From Phytohabitans sp036906915 (lineage in GTDB: Bacteria > Actinomycetota > Actinomycetes > Mycobacteriales > Micromonosporaceae): DNA of 64,000 nt. The stretch lies in contig NZ_JBAKHX010000040.1 of assembly GCF_036906915.1 (NCBI RefSeq), forward strand, positions 4,738 through 68,737. Direction: 5' to 3'. Under the pieces are notes generated by a model. The model was not told the DNA's origin. It saw nothing but the letters and a program-made list of their open reading frames with translations, and ran no database searches. The position numbers were made by a program, and so were the translations under genes. Below, in pieces: positions 34,691-42,948 of the stretch (position 1 is its first letter; each line of letters starts with the position of its first letter).

Positions 34691-36331
34691 CTAGGTGACG
34701 GGCACGGTGGCGGTCACCGTGGCCTGGTCGATATCGGAGATGCGGACCGTGAAGCGGAGCTGCCAGTCGCCAGCCAGCGAAAATGTCAGCTCCCCGGTCG
34801 CGTGGTTGTCGGTGAGCGGCAGCAGCGGGATCTCGATGGGGGCCACGTCATTGGCCGGCAGCGCGGCGGTGGCCTTCCACTCCACGACCTTCAGCCGATT
34901 GCGGTTGAGGTCGTACGCGTACAGGTGGATGGAGTTGTTGCCGACCGTCGCCGGGTCGATGTCCACCTGGAGGTTGAAGAGGTTGCTGGTGAGGTTCTTG
35001 GAGTAGTAGTCGGCGGTCCCACCCAGCGCCTCGTTGGCGGCTGCGGTGCGGGCAGGCGTCGTCTGCACGAGCACCGCCGACATGGCCAGCACGACCGCCG
35101 TGATCCCGAGCTCGACCCAGACCGCCCGGCGGATCTTGTGTGGCTCGTCCACGGCGACGCGCCTGCGGACCAACCGCCGGGAGTAGGCCGCCACGGCGAT
35201 GACGAGCGCGAGCAGCCCGACCTTGGCGAGGATCAGCCGGCCGTACGTCGTGGAGACCAGCGCGTCGGGCGTGCTCACCTCGATGAGGGCCTGCACGGTG
35301 CCGGCGAGCACCAGCGCGCTGACCGCGAGCGCCGCCCAGCGCGACCACACCGGCAGCACCGCGCCCAGTTCCCGCTCGTTGGCCTGCCGGAGCAGGAAGC
35401 CGACGAGCATCACGAGCCCACCCAGCCAGACCGACATGCTCGCCAGGTGGACGGCGTCGACCACCACGGAGACCGCCGCGACCGGGGAGGCGGCGGGGTG
35501 CCCAGCGATCGGCCAGGTCAGCAGCGCGGCGCCGCCCAGTACGAGCAGCAGGATCTGGTCGGCCTTCCCGGACTCGTTGGGGCCGCGCAGCAGCGGGCGG
35601 AGCAGCAGCGCGATGGCCACGAGCAGGCCCAGCCGCACCAGGTGTGCCGTGCCGAACGTGGTGGCCAACACATCCCGGATCTGCTCACCGGAGACGTCGA
35701 AGATCCCCCCGCCCGCGGTGTATGGCCCCTGGAGCCAGACGGCCGCCACCGTCGCGAACCCGATCAGCCCCATGCCCGTCCACACCACGGCGGCCACCCT
35801 GCGGCGGGACAGCCGCACCGGCCATAGCAGGCAGAGCACCAGCACCGGGCCGACCACGAGCACCAGGCCGGCGTACCCCAGGTACTTGGCCACCTTGATC
35901 GCGGTGGCCACCACCTGGTTGGTGTCCTCGCCGCGCTCCAGGCTGGGCGGGGCCGAGGGGGCGCCGACGGAGTACGTGTATCCGCCGGCCACCGGGTGGC
36001 TGTCGGCCGAGATCACCCGGTAGCTGACCAGGTACGTCCCGTTGCCGCCCTGGTCGACGGGGATGGTGACCACCGCGCCGGCAAACGTCGGCTCGCCCTT
36101 GTCGACGCGGTTCCCGTCCGGGCCGAGCACGAGGATCTTGCCCGGCACCTGCCGCACCGACTCGGTGAACGTGAGCACCACCTCGGTCGGCGCGCTCGCC
36201 ACCACGGCACCCTGGATCGGGTTGCTGCTGCTGAGTACCGCGTGGGCGCTGGCGGGCGCGGGCGGCGAGATCAGGATGGCGAGCGCTCCGGCGGCGAGGG
36301 CTGCCGCGATGCGAGGGGTCATGACGGCCAT
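34691..36331 (-). CDS. Copper import protein, CopC-CopD fusion
   Basis: A 546-residue protein from ATG 36331 (ATG 36322 also possible). The signal peptide is followed directly by HAVLSSSNP, the CopC domain (about 30-125) whose N-terminal His and a second His in SADSHPVAGGYTY bind Cu(II). Eight helices of a CopD domain follow (about 145-440), with AGHPAAS and VVDAVHLASMSVWLGGL, where His residues in the membrane may pass copper. A C-terminal extracytoplasmic beta domain (about 455-546; NNSIHLYAYDLNRNR, GDWQLRFTVRI) resembles YtkA/FixH-type domains. The gene heads the copper operon and is divergent from a SigC-like sigma gene. Confidence 0.9.
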   Translation of the reverse strand: MAVMTPRIAAALAAGALAILISPPAPASAHAVLSSSNPIQGAVVASAPTEVVLTFTESVRQVPGKILVLGPDGNRVDKGEPTFAGAVVTIPVDQGGNGTYLVSYRVISADSHPVAGGYTYSVGAPSAPPSLERGEDTNQVVATAIKVAKYLGYAGLVLVVGPVLVLCLLWPVRLSRRRVAAVVWTGMGLIGFATVAAVWLQGPYTAGGGIFDVSGEQIRDVLATTFGTAHLVRLGLLVAIALLLRPLLRGPNESGKADQILLLVLGGAALLTWPIAGHPAASPVAAVSVVVDAVHLASMSVWLGGLVMLVGFLLRQANERELGAVLPVWSRWAALAVSALVLAGTVQALIEVSTPDALVSTTYGRLILAKVGLLALVIAVAAYSRRLVRRRVAVDEPHKIRRAVWVELGITAVVLAMSAVLVQTTPARTAAANEALGGTADYYSKNLTSNLFNLQVDIDPATVGNNSIHLYAYDLNRNRLKVVEWKATAALPANDVAPIEIPLLPLTDNHATGELTFSLAGDWQLRFTVRISDIDQATVTATVPVT

Positions 36332-36445
36332 GATTGTGTAGCCACCGATAGCCCCGCCATGGTGGGGTAGTCGATCCGCGATGCTGAGAAGTTCCCGGCG
36401 GGTTCCTGAACCCGCGCACAGCCTGCCCGCGTAACCTGGGTTGCC

Positions 36446-37012
36446 GTGATTCCCGCCCAGCGTGACAGCCGCACCGCCGCCGAAGGTGGCGGTGCCGACG
36501 CGTGGGCTCTTGCCGCCCGGGACGGCGACCCTGCCGCGCAGGCGGCGTTCGTGCGGGCCACGCAGGTCGAGGTGTGGCGGTTCGTGGCCGCGCTGGTCGA
36601 CCCGGGCAACGCCGACGACCTCACTCAAGAGACCTACCTGCGGGCGTTCCGCGCACTACCGGCCTTCGAGGGCCGGTCGAGCGTCCGCACGTGGCTGCTG
36701 GGCATCGCCCGACGGGCATGCGCAGACCACATCCGCACCGCGATCAGGCGCCGCCGCCTCGACGAGCGGCTGACGACCCAGGCGCACACCGCCGGGCCAC
36801 ACCCAGACCCGGCACAGCACGCCACGGCCGCCGACCTGTTGCGCCGGCTGCCCGACGAGCGGCGCGGCGCATTCGTGCTCACCCAGGTGCTGGGCCTGTC
36901 GTACGCCGAGGCAGCCGAGGTCGAGGGCGTGCCGGTCGGCACGATCCGGTCCCGTGTCGCCCGTGCCCGCACCGAGCTGGTCGACGCCGTCGGCCAAGCG
37001 CTCGCCAGTTAG
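36446..37012 (+). CDS. ECF RNA polymerase sigma factor, SigC-like
   Basis: A 188-residue sigma-70 factor starting at GTG 36446. Region 2 (about 25-95) includes FVRATQVEVWRFVAALV, NADDLTQETYLRAFRALP and SSVRTWLLGIARRACADHIR. Region 4 (about 125-180) includes LPDERRGAFVLTQVLGLSYAEAAEVEGVPVG-type helix-turn-helix text followed by TIRSRVARAR. It lacks an adjacent anti-sigma gene. The sequence and its divergent placement beside the CopCD-YcnI operon match the SigC group of mycobacteria and relatives. Control of the copper genes is a reasonable inference. The intergenic space of 114 bases should contain both promoters. Confidence 0.88.
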   Translation: MIPAQRDSRTAAEGGGADAWALAARDGDPAAQAAFVRATQVEVWRFVAALVDPGNADDLTQETYLRAFRALPAFEGRSSVRTWLLGIARRACADHIRTAIRRRRLDERLTTQAHTAGPHPDPAQHATAADLLRRLPDERRGAFVLTQVLGLSYAEAAEVEGVPVGTIRSRVARARTELVDAVGQALAS

Positions 37013-37039
37013 GAACCTTCCGACTCCGTAGGACGACTA

Positions 37040-37555
37040 ATGAATGTGACCGCGCTTGGTTCGCCCGTTTCGACCCGATCTGAGGGTAAATGGCAGATGG
37101 TCCAGCCGTGGCTCGGCACCCTCGCCCGGCTCGGGTTGGCCGCCGTGTGGCTGGTCGCCGGCGGCACCAAGGTCGGCGACCTCGCGGCGTCCGGTCGGGC
37201 CGTCAACGCGTACGACGTCATGCCGTACGACGTCGCGAAGGTCGTGGGCGCCGCGCTGCCGTTCGTGGAGATCGCCCTCGGCCTGCTCCTGCTCGCGGGT
37301 CTCGCCACGCGTGTGGCCGCCGGCATCTCCGCGGCGCTGCTTGTGGTCTTCATCGCGGGCATCGCGTCGGCATGGGCACGCGGCCTGCAGATCGACTGTG
37401 GGTGCTTCGGCAGCGGCGGGCAGCTCGCCGCCGGGCAGAGCCCCACGTACGGCCCCGAGATCGCCCGTGATCTCGGGTTTCTGGTGCTCGCCGGGTTCCT
37501 GCTCATATACCCCCTCACCCGGTGGTCAGTGGATTCATGGATGGAGAGGGAATGA
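37040..37555 (+). CDS. MauE/DoxX-type redox membrane protein
   Basis: A protein of up to 171 residues with four membrane helices: WLGTLARLGLAAVWLVAGGTK, VVGAALPFVEIALGLLLLAG, VAAGISAALLVVFIAGIASA and ARDLGFLVLAGFLLIYPL. A conserved Cys-x-Cys motif (DCGCFGSGG) follows helix 3, as in MauE-family proteins that pass electrons to periplasmic thiol oxidoreductases. ATG 37040 gives the full frame, while ATG 37097 has a better GAGGG site. Its stop overlaps the start of the DsbA-like gene (ATGA), so both products probably work together in disulfide formation. Confidence 0.8.
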   Translation: MNVTALGSPVSTRSEGKWQMVQPWLGTLARLGLAAVWLVAGGTKVGDLAASGRAVNAYDVMPYDVAKVVGAALPFVEIALGLLLLAGLATRVAAGISAALLVVFIAGIASAWARGLQIDCGCFGSGGQLAAGQSPTYGPEIARDLGFLVLAGFLLIYPLTRWSVDSWMERE

Positions 37556-38250
37556 GCACTCGGGTTGGGCAGAAGCAAGCAGCACGGATGGTGCGTGACC
37601 AGATCGCGCGCGAGAAGCGCCGGTCACGCACGCTGTGGACCACGATCATCGCGGTCGCCGCGATCGTCATCGCCGGAATGATCGGCTGGGGCGTCTACGC
37701 CAGCCAGGACTCCGGCACATACGTGGCGCCGCCGGGTGCCACGTCGGACGGCTCCGGCATCTCGGTCGGCAGCGGTCCAGTCAAGATCGACGTGTACGAG
37801 GACTTCATCTGCCCGGCCTGTGGGCAGTTCGAGACGCAGAGCGGCGCCGCGCTCGACCAGTTGGTCACCGACGGCAAGGTGACGATCGTGTACCACCCGG
37901 TGGCGTACCTGGACCGGGCGTCCACAACGGACTACTCCACCCGGGCGTCCGCCGCGTCCGGCGCCGCCGCCGAGGGTGGCAAGTTCCGGGAGTACGTCAA
38001 GGCACTATTCGCCAAGCAGCCGGCGGAGGGCAGCGCCGGGCTGAGCGACAATGAGCTCATCGAGATCGGCAGGTCGATCGGGCTCGGCGACGCGTTCGCC
38101 CAGGCAGTGCGGGACGGGAAGTACAAGTCGTGGACGTCACACGTGACCGACGAGGCGAGCGAGGCCGGGGTCAACGGCACGCCCACCGTCAAGGTGAACG
38201 GCAAAGACGTCCAGCTGACCACCCAGGCCATTCTCGCGGCCGTCGGCTGA
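37552..38250 (+). CDS. Membrane-anchored DsbA-like thiol:disulfide oxidoreductase
   Basis: A 232-residue protein. A basic N-terminus and one helix (TTIIAVAAIVIAGMIGWGVYA) place the thioredoxin-like DsbA domain (about 75-232) outside the membrane. The active site is FICPACG (Cys87-Pro-Ala-Cys90), and the cis-Pro loop is NGTPTVKVNG. The helical insert (LSDNELIEIGRSIGLG) is typical of the DsbA/FrnE group. GGAGAGGG precedes ATG 37552, which overlaps the stop of the MauE-like gene. The likely function is disulfide formation or reduction in secreted proteins, with the upstream membrane protein as redox partner. Confidence 0.9.
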   Translation: MSTRVGQKQAARMVRDQIAREKRRSRTLWTTIIAVAAIVIAGMIGWGVYASQDSGTYVAPPGATSDGSGISVGSGPVKIDVYEDFICPACGQFETQSGAALDQLVTDGKVTIVYHPVAYLDRASTTDYSTRASAASGAAAEGGKFREYVKALFAKQPAEGSAGLSDNELIEIGRSIGLGDAFAQAVRDGKYKSWTSHVTDEASEAGVNGTPTVKVNGKDVQLTTQAILAAVG

Positions 38251-38255
38251 CGTTC

Positions 38256-39284
38256 GTGGCGATCGCCAGCGCCCTCGCGGTGCTGGCGATCCCCGCGCCC
38301 GCGTACGCGCACGGCGCCGACGCTCCCGATGGCACCAACTACCGCACTCTCGTCACGTCGGTGCCGGACGTGGCGGGGCTCACAGTACGGACAGTCGAGG
38401 CGGGCGGGCGGCTGGAACTGAGAAACCGCACCGGCCGCACGATCGAGGTACTCGGATACGACGGCGAGCCATACCTGGAGGTACGCCCCGGCGGGGTGTA
38501 TGAGAACACGCACTCCCCCGCCACGTACCTCAACTCCACCCTCTCCGGCGACGCCGAGGTGCCCGCGACCGCGAACCCGACCCTGCCGCCGGAGTGGCGC
38601 AAGGCCGCCGACGAGCCCGTGTGGCGCTGGCACGACCACCGGACACATTGGATGAGCGCCACGCCACCGCCCGCCGTCCAGGCCGATCCGAGCCGGGTGC
38701 ACCGGGTACGCGACTGGACCGTGCCGCTGCGCGACGGTGTGGCCACAATGGACGTACGCGGCACGCTCGACTGGCTACCCCCGCCCAGCCCCGGGCTGTG
38801 GTGGGCGATGTGCCTGCTCGCCGCCGTCGGCGTGGGTGCGCTCGGGCTGTGGCGGCGCGCGCTCCCGATCCTCGCCGCCGTCGCCATCGTGGTCGGGCCG
38901 CTCGCAATCGTGTACGCGGTAGCCCGGGAGCTGGACGCCGGGGCGGATGGCGTCGGCGGTGTGTTGCAGGGCCTCCTCGTCGGGCAGGTCTGGCCGATCC
39001 TGACCGCACTGGGCGCCCTGGCGGCCGGCCTCTGCGCGCTGGCCCGACGGGCGGCCGCCGACTTCGTGCTGGCGCTCGGCGGCACGTGCGTCGCGGTCTT
39101 CGCGGGTGCGGCCAACGCGGCCGTGTTCGCCCGCGCGATCGCTCCCGTGCCGTGGTCCGCGACCTGGGCGCGCGTCGTGGTGGCCGCCGTCCTCGCGGGT
39201 GGCGCCGGAGTGGCGATCGCAGGGGTGATCCGCATGCGGGCGGCGGCCACCTCGTGGCAGGGCGCGACCGCGGCACCGGAGTAA
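38256..39284 (+). CDS. Exported polytopic membrane protein of unknown function
   Basis: A protein of about 342 residues from GTG 38256. An N-terminal signal (IASALAVLAIPAPAYA) precedes an extracytoplasmic domain (about 20-185; HGADAPDGTNYRTLV, LELRNRTGRTIEVLGYDGEP, WRWHDHRTHWMS). About five helices follow (190-335). The His-rich WHDHRTHW segment and the mature N-terminal HGAD could bind a metal, which would suit the copper genes nearby, but this is speculation. No family is recognised. The start lies 5 bases after the stop of the DsbA-like gene without a clear ribosome binding site, which suggests translational coupling. Confidence 0.7.
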   Translation: MAIASALAVLAIPAPAYAHGADAPDGTNYRTLVTSVPDVAGLTVRTVEAGGRLELRNRTGRTIEVLGYDGEPYLEVRPGGVYENTHSPATYLNSTLSGDAEVPATANPTLPPEWRKAADEPVWRWHDHRTHWMSATPPPAVQADPSRVHRVRDWTVPLRDGVATMDVRGTLDWLPPPSPGLWWAMCLLAAVGVGALGLWRRALPILAAVAIVVGPLAIVYAVARELDAGADGVGGVLQGLLVGQVWPILTALGALAAGLCALARRAAADFVLALGGTCVAVFAGAANAAVFARAIAPVPWSATWARVVVAAVLAGGAGVAIAGVIRMRAAATSWQGATAAPE

Positions 39285-39294
39285 GGTTTCGGGC

Positions 39295-39771
39295 ATGAGT
39301 GAGACCTCTCGCCTCGCCGCCGGTGACGCGGCGCCCGACTTCACGCTCCCCACCGACCAGGGCGAGACGCTCTCGCTCAAGGAGCTACGCGGACGCAAGG
39401 TGGTCCTCTACGTGTACCCGGCCGCGATGACGCCCGGCTGCACCAAGCAGGCGTGTGACTTCCGCGACTCGCTCGCCTCCCTGCAGGCGGCCGGATACGA
39501 GGTGGTCGGCGTCTCACCCGACAAGCCGGCGAAGCTGGCCCAGTTCCGCGAGCGCGACGCGCTGACCTTCCCGCTCGTCTCCGACCAGGACAAGGCCGTG
39601 CTGACGGCATACGGGGCGTACGGCGAGAAGCAGCTGTACGGCAAGACGGTCACCGGGGTGATCCGCTCCACGTTCGTCATAGACGAAGAGGGCCGGATCG
39701 AGCGGGCGCTCTACAACGTCAAAGCGACCGGGCATGTCGCGAAGCTCCGCAAAGACCTGGGCCTCGACTGA
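39295..39771 (+). CDS. bcp: Thioredoxin-dependent peroxiredoxin, Bcp type
   Basis: A 158-residue peroxiredoxin that reduces hydrogen peroxide and organic hydroperoxides with thioredoxin. GDAAPDFTLPTDQG opens the fold. The active segment YPAAMTPGCTKQACDFRD holds the peroxidatic Cys49 and the resolving Cys54 five residues later, as in the atypical two-Cys Bcp/PrxQ class. Later STFVIDEEGRI is standard. It starts 10 bases after the previous gene and so may share its transcript with the thiol-redox genes. Confidence 0.93.
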   Translation: MSETSRLAAGDAAPDFTLPTDQGETLSLKELRGRKVVLYVYPAAMTPGCTKQACDFRDSLASLQAAGYEVVGVSPDKPAKLAQFRERDALTFPLVSDQDKAVLTAYGAYGEKQLYGKTVTGVIRSTFVIDEEGRIERALYNVKATGHVAKLRKDLGLD

Positions 39772-39793
39772 CGCTCTACAATCTGCAATGCCA

Positions 39794-39880
39794 GCGGGAG
39801 TGGCGTAATTGGCAGCCGCGTCAGGTTTAGGTCCTGGTGTCCGAGAGGACGTAGGGGTTCGAGTCCCCTCTCCCGCACCA
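39794..39880 (+). tRNA. tRNA-Leu (TAG)
   Basis: A complete class II tRNA: acceptor GCGGGAG pairs with CTCCCGC, D-arm TGGCGTAATTGGCAGCC, anticodon loop TTTAGGT with anticodon TAG, long variable arm TGTCCGAGAGGACGT, and T-arm GGGGTTCGAGTCCCC. The 3' CCA is encoded (39878-39880). Confidence 0.96.
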
Positions 39881-39891
39881 CTCCACCGTCG

Positions 39892-40266
39892 TCAAGCGAC
39901 GATCACCGGGACCTCGTACCTGCGGATGTCAGCGTCTCTGGTCACCAGCATCAGGTCGGCGCACCGCGCCTGCGCCACAAGCATCCGGTCGAACGGATCG
40001 CGGTGAAGCATCGGCAACCGCCCGGCGGCCACGGCATGCTCGGATGTGACGCTCAACTCCTTGAACCCGCTGTTTCGCAGCCGCTCCGGCAGGTCGGCCG
40101 GCTCCTTGATCTTGCCAGCGGCCTGCTTGATCGCGATCTCCCACACCGTGACCGGGCTGAGGTAGACATCCGGTTCGCTGTCCAGCACGGACTTGAGGGT
40201 GTCGGAGAGTGTCGGGTCGTCGGCCAGCCACCAGAGCACGACATGCGTGTCGAGCAGGAGCCTCAC
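39892..40266 (-). CDS. VapC-type PIN-domain ribonuclease toxin
   Basis: A 124-residue PIN-domain protein. The acidic active-site residues are visible: Asp6 (LLLDTHV), Glu43 (VWEIAIK), Asp90/Asp93 (HRDPFDRMLV) and Asp111 (TRDADI). It is read with the upstream antitoxin gene, whose stop it overlaps by 4 bases (ATGA). Such toxins cleave tRNA or rRNA when the antitoxin is degraded. The pair sits next to tRNA-Leu, a common landing site. Confidence 0.92.
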   Translation of the reverse strand: MRLLLDTHVVLWWLADDPTLSDTLKSVLDSEPDVYLSPVTVWEIAIKQAAGKIKEPADLPERLRNSGFKELSVTSEHAVAAGRLPMLHRDPFDRMLVAQARCADLMLVTRDADIRRYEVPVIVA

Positions 40267-40520
40267 GAACTCACCCCGAAGTCGCTCGCAATCTGCTCGT
40301 TGACCTCGGTGGAGTCCCAGTCTTCAGCCAGAACGAGACGCCCACGCAGCGAGCCACGCCCGATCCGGTTGACCTTGCGGTGCAAAGGGACGACCTTCGC
40401 GACGGGCGTGCCGGCCCGGCTGATCACGATCTCCTCGCCGCGCTCGACCCGATCGATGATCCTGGACAGGTTGGTCTTGGCGTCGTGGATGTTGAACTGT
40501 GCGGTGGCTTCGTTCGACAT
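40263..40520 (-). CDS. Phd/YefM-type antitoxin
   Basis: An 85-residue protein. Residues 8-50 (FNIHDAKTNLSRIIDRVERGEEI, ISRAGTPVAKVVPL) are the DNA-binding Phd/YefM fold, and the C-terminal part (about 55-85) should wrap the toxin. GGAGGTCGGCC precedes ATG 40520. The palindrome CTTAGCTAAG immediately upstream is the likely operator for autoregulation by the toxin-antitoxin complex. Confidence 0.9.
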   Translation of the reverse strand: MSNEATAQFNIHDAKTNLSRIIDRVERGEEIVISRAGTPVAKVVPLHRKVNRIGRGSLRGRLVLAEDWDSTEVNEQIASDFGVSS

Positions 40521-40530
40521 GGCCGACCTC

Positions 40531-40540
40531 CTTAGCTAAG
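40531..40540. promoter_or_regulatory. Palindromic operator of the toxin-antitoxin operon
   Basis: CTTAGCTAAG is a perfect 10-bp palindrome 10 bases upstream of the antitoxin start, followed by a half-copy GGTTAGC. Its AT-rich character in a GC-rich context and its position suit binding by the antitoxin. Confidence 0.5.
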
Positions 40541-40583
40541 AGGTTAGCCCACTGCCGCTGCGAGGTCCGGGGAGGATGGAGGG

Positions 40584-41102
40584 GTGGGCATTGAATTCGT
40601 GCTTGACCCTGAGCTGACCGACGAGCTACGCGACGGGATCGTGTCGCTGTGGACCGACGTGACGAATGCCGGCGGAGCGGTGGGTTTCGTGGCGCCGGTC
40701 ACACCAGACGAGGTGCGCCCGATGGCGCGAGCCGCCTTCGCGGCGATTGGCGACGGGCCAGACCGGCTGCTGGTGGGGTACGAGGACGGGCAGCTGGTGG
40801 CGATGCTGATCTTCGTGGACAACCGGTTCGCGCTGAAGGACCACTGGTGCACGCTCAAGCGGGTCATGGTGCATCCCGGCTGCCAGGGACGCGGGTACGG
40901 CGTCGCGATCATGCGCGAGGCGGAACGCGTGGCGCGCGAGATCGGGTGGGATGCGCTGCACGTGACCGTGCGCGGCGGCCTCGGGTTGGAACGGTTCTAC
41001 ACCGGGCTCGGATACAAGGAGGTCGGCCGACTGCCGGGAGCCCTGCGCGTCGCACCGGACGACGACCGCGACGAGGTCCTGATGTGGCTCCCCTTGCGTT
41101 AG
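40584..41102 (+). CDS. GNAT family N-acetyltransferase
   Basis: A 172-residue protein. The acetyl-CoA binding signature is HPGCQGRGYGVAIMREAE (about 96-113), preceded by the beta-4 strand LKRVMV and followed by LHVTVRGGLGLERFYTGLGYKEVGRL. The N-terminal half contains the substrate side (MGIEFVLDPELTDELRDG). The substrate is not predictable. GTG 40584 follows a GGATGGAGG stretch. Its stop overlaps the stop of the convergent expansin-like gene by 4 bases. Confidence 0.88.
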   Translation: MGIEFVLDPELTDELRDGIVSLWTDVTNAGGAVGFVAPVTPDEVRPMARAAFAAIGDGPDRLLVGYEDGQLVAMLIFVDNRFALKDHWCTLKRVMVHPGCQGRGYGVAIMREAERVAREIGWDALHVTVRGGLGLERFYTGLGYKEVGRLPGALRVAPDDDRDEVLMWLPLR

Positions 41103-41992
41103 CAGGACTGGTCGGCGGCGGCCAGGACGGCGTCCCCGACCTGTTCCGGGGCCTCAGCCGTAACCGTCGATGCCGGTGACACGGAGGACTGGGTTGCCGA
41201 CGGGGTTGGCTTGGTCGGCGACGTCTTCCTTGGAGACGGTGAAGCGGGGGCTGCCTTCGGGGCGGAGCCCTTGCCGTACATGAAGACACTGGTGCGCTGC
41301 GTCTGCTCGGGCGCCATCTTCACACCCGTGGCGGTCGCTTGCTGGCCGTACACGTCGGTCACCCGGATCGTGTACGGGCCGGCGCCGAGCCCGCTCTCGT
41401 ACAGCCAGTAGTTGTAGTCCTTGCGCTCGGTCTTCCGCCAGGTCGAGCCGGTCTTGACCTCGACCGAGCGCAGCGGGTTGCCGTGGTTGCCGACCAGGAC
41501 GGCGAACCAGTACCGCGACGCGCCCTCCTTGATCCGGAAGGTGAGCGGGCCGGGCAGCGACGGATTGATGACCGCCTTGTACGTGACCGGGACGATGCCC
41601 TGCACCGGGTCAGCGATCCTGGCGAACGCCTCCTTGCTCAGGTCGATGTGGCCGGCCGCGCACTCCGGGCACTGGTCCATGATCAGCACGCGCACCTTGC
41701 CCTTGGGGCCGGTCACGTCGAGGTACCCGCCGCAGGCGGCGGCGTCCGCGTACTCGGACGGGCTGAGGGCGACGTAGAGGCGGTTGCTCGGCGCGCTGAC
41801 GTTGGAGCAGTTGCCCCCGCCGCCCTGGGAGTCGTAGAACGTCGCCTTGCCCTTGTGGGTGGTGCTGCCCGTGGGCAGGGCGGCGCAGGCGGGCGCGGCA
41901 CCGGTCTGTACTGCCAGCGCGACACCGACCGCAGCGGCGACAAGGCCGAAGCCGCCACCGATGAGCCAACGGACCGAAAGGCGTCTGATCAC
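41099..41992 (-). CDS. Secreted expansin-like protein (EXLX1 type)
   Basis: A 297-residue exported protein. An N-terminal signal anchor (GGFGLVAAAVGVALAVQTG) precedes a double-psi beta-barrel (about 45-140: GKATFYDSQGGGGNCS, ALSPSEYADAAACGGYLDV, MDQCPECAAGHIDLS), in which the Asp of IDLS corresponds to the catalytic-site Asp of expansins. A carbohydrate-binding beta-sandwich follows (about 145-235; FRIKEGASRYWFAVLV, RKDYNYWLYESGLG). The last 55 residues are Pro/Ser/Thr-rich and end in Cys. Expansins loosen cellulose or bind cell wall without hydrolysis. This may help colonise plant material. Confidence 0.87.
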   Translation of the reverse strand: MIRRLSVRWLIGGGFGLVAAAVGVALAVQTGAAPACAALPTGSTTHKGKATFYDSQGGGGNCSNVSAPSNRLYVALSPSEYADAAACGGYLDVTGPKGKVRVLIMDQCPECAAGHIDLSKEAFARIADPVQGIVPVTYKAVINPSLPGPLTFRIKEGASRYWFAVLVGNHGNPLRSVEVKTGSTWRKTERKDYNYWLYESGLGAGPYTIRVTDVYGQQATATGVKMAPEQTQRTSVFMYGKGSAPKAAPASPSPRKTSPTKPTPSATQSSVSPASTVTAEAPEQVGDAVLAAADQSC

Positions 41993-42058
41993 GCGGCCTG
42001 ATGCTGCCCGACCGCCCAGCGGCCGGGCAACGCTTCTAATCCAGATATAAGGAGAGGG

Positions 42059-42937
42059 TCACCAGGCCAGGCCGATGCCGTCGCCAGGAAACCAGTGGTC
42101 GCGCGGCGTCTCGCGGAACGCCAGGAACTTGCGGCCGGTGCGGGCGGCGTGCTCGGCCAGCACGTTGGTGACCATGACGTTGTCGGTCAGCAGCATCGCG
42201 CCGGACGCCAGCTTGGGCTCGACGGTCTCGAACTCGCGGCGTTCGTGGGCGACGCTGTGGTCACTGTCGTGAAGGAAGAGGTCGACGGGCCGGTCGAGCG
42301 CCCCGATCGAGGCGATGGAGTCGCCGATCACCAGGTCGACGACGTCTGACCAGGGCGTCGCCTTTGCCAGGTACCCCGCCTCGGGGTTGATGTCGAGCGA
42401 GGTGACCCGGCCCGGGGCGCCCTCGTCGGCGTTGCGCAGCAGGGCGGCCGCCAGCACGCAGGTGCCGAGCCCCTTGTCGACGCCGGTCTCCACGATGTGC
42501 GCGGGCCGGCGGGACCGCACGATCGCGTACCAGCCGAGGCGTCGTGCGAACCGCACCCGCCGGTCCGCGAGGCCGCGCCGCGCGGACGCCGCGGTCGCCT
42601 CCTCGATGTGCCGGCGCAACGCGTCGTCGCCCTCCAACTCGGAGAGGTACTCCTTGACCTGCTTGACCGGCGTGTCGCAGGTGACGCTGACGAACCACGC
42701 CAGGTGCTCGCGACTCAGTCTTGTCAGGTCGTACGTGTAGTTGTGGTGTTCGCGGGACGTGAAGAGCCAGCGGGCGGACGTGCCGAGCACCCGGGCGTCG
42801 TGACGCGCCACTCGCAGCAGCCGGCGGGGAAAGGCGGCGACCGGCGCGAGCGGGGTGCTGGCGATCCTGCGGCGAAGATTGACCGAATCCATCGCGGTGA
42901 GTTCTACCACAGCTTGTGCCTGAATGAGTTCATGCAT
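42059..42937 (-). CDS. Class I SAM-dependent methyltransferase-like protein
   Basis: A 292-residue protein (or about 277 if ATG 42892 is used). Motif I is IVETGVDKGLGTCVLA (about 150-165), motif II ends SLDINPEAGY and later motifs are DLFLHDSDHSVAHERREF and GAMLLTDNVMV. The order matches the Methyltransf_24 type. The N-terminal 110 residues are helical with many Arg and contain NYTYDLTRLSREHLAWF. The substrate is unknown. The 5' end is divergent from the RpiR regulator, and the two promoters overlap in the AT-rich 42905-42948 stretch. Confidence 0.78.
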   Translation of the reverse strand: MHELIQAQAVVELTAMDSVNLRRRIASTPLAPVAAFPRRLLRVARHDARVLGTSARWLFTSREHHNYTYDLTRLSREHLAWFVSVTCDTPVKQVKEYLSELEGDDALRRHIEEATAASARRGLADRRVRFARRLGWYAIVRSRRPAHIVETGVDKGLGTCVLAAALLRNADEGAPGRVTSLDINPEAGYLAKATPWSDVVDLVIGDSIASIGALDRPVDLFLHDSDHSVAHERREFETVEPKLASGAMLLTDNVMVTNVLAEHAARTGRKFLAFRETPRDHWFPGDGIGLAW

Positions 42938-42948
42938 AGAGTCAAGAC
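42914..42948 (+). promoter_or_regulatory. Putative leaderless promoter and operator of the RpiR regulator
   Basis: TTGTGC (42914-42919) and TAGAGT (42937-42942) are 17 bases apart, and the -10 box ends 6 bases before GTG 42949, so the transcript may begin at the start codon. The dyad TGAATGAGTTCA (42921-42932) lies between the boxes and could bind the regulator itself. Confidence 0.35.
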
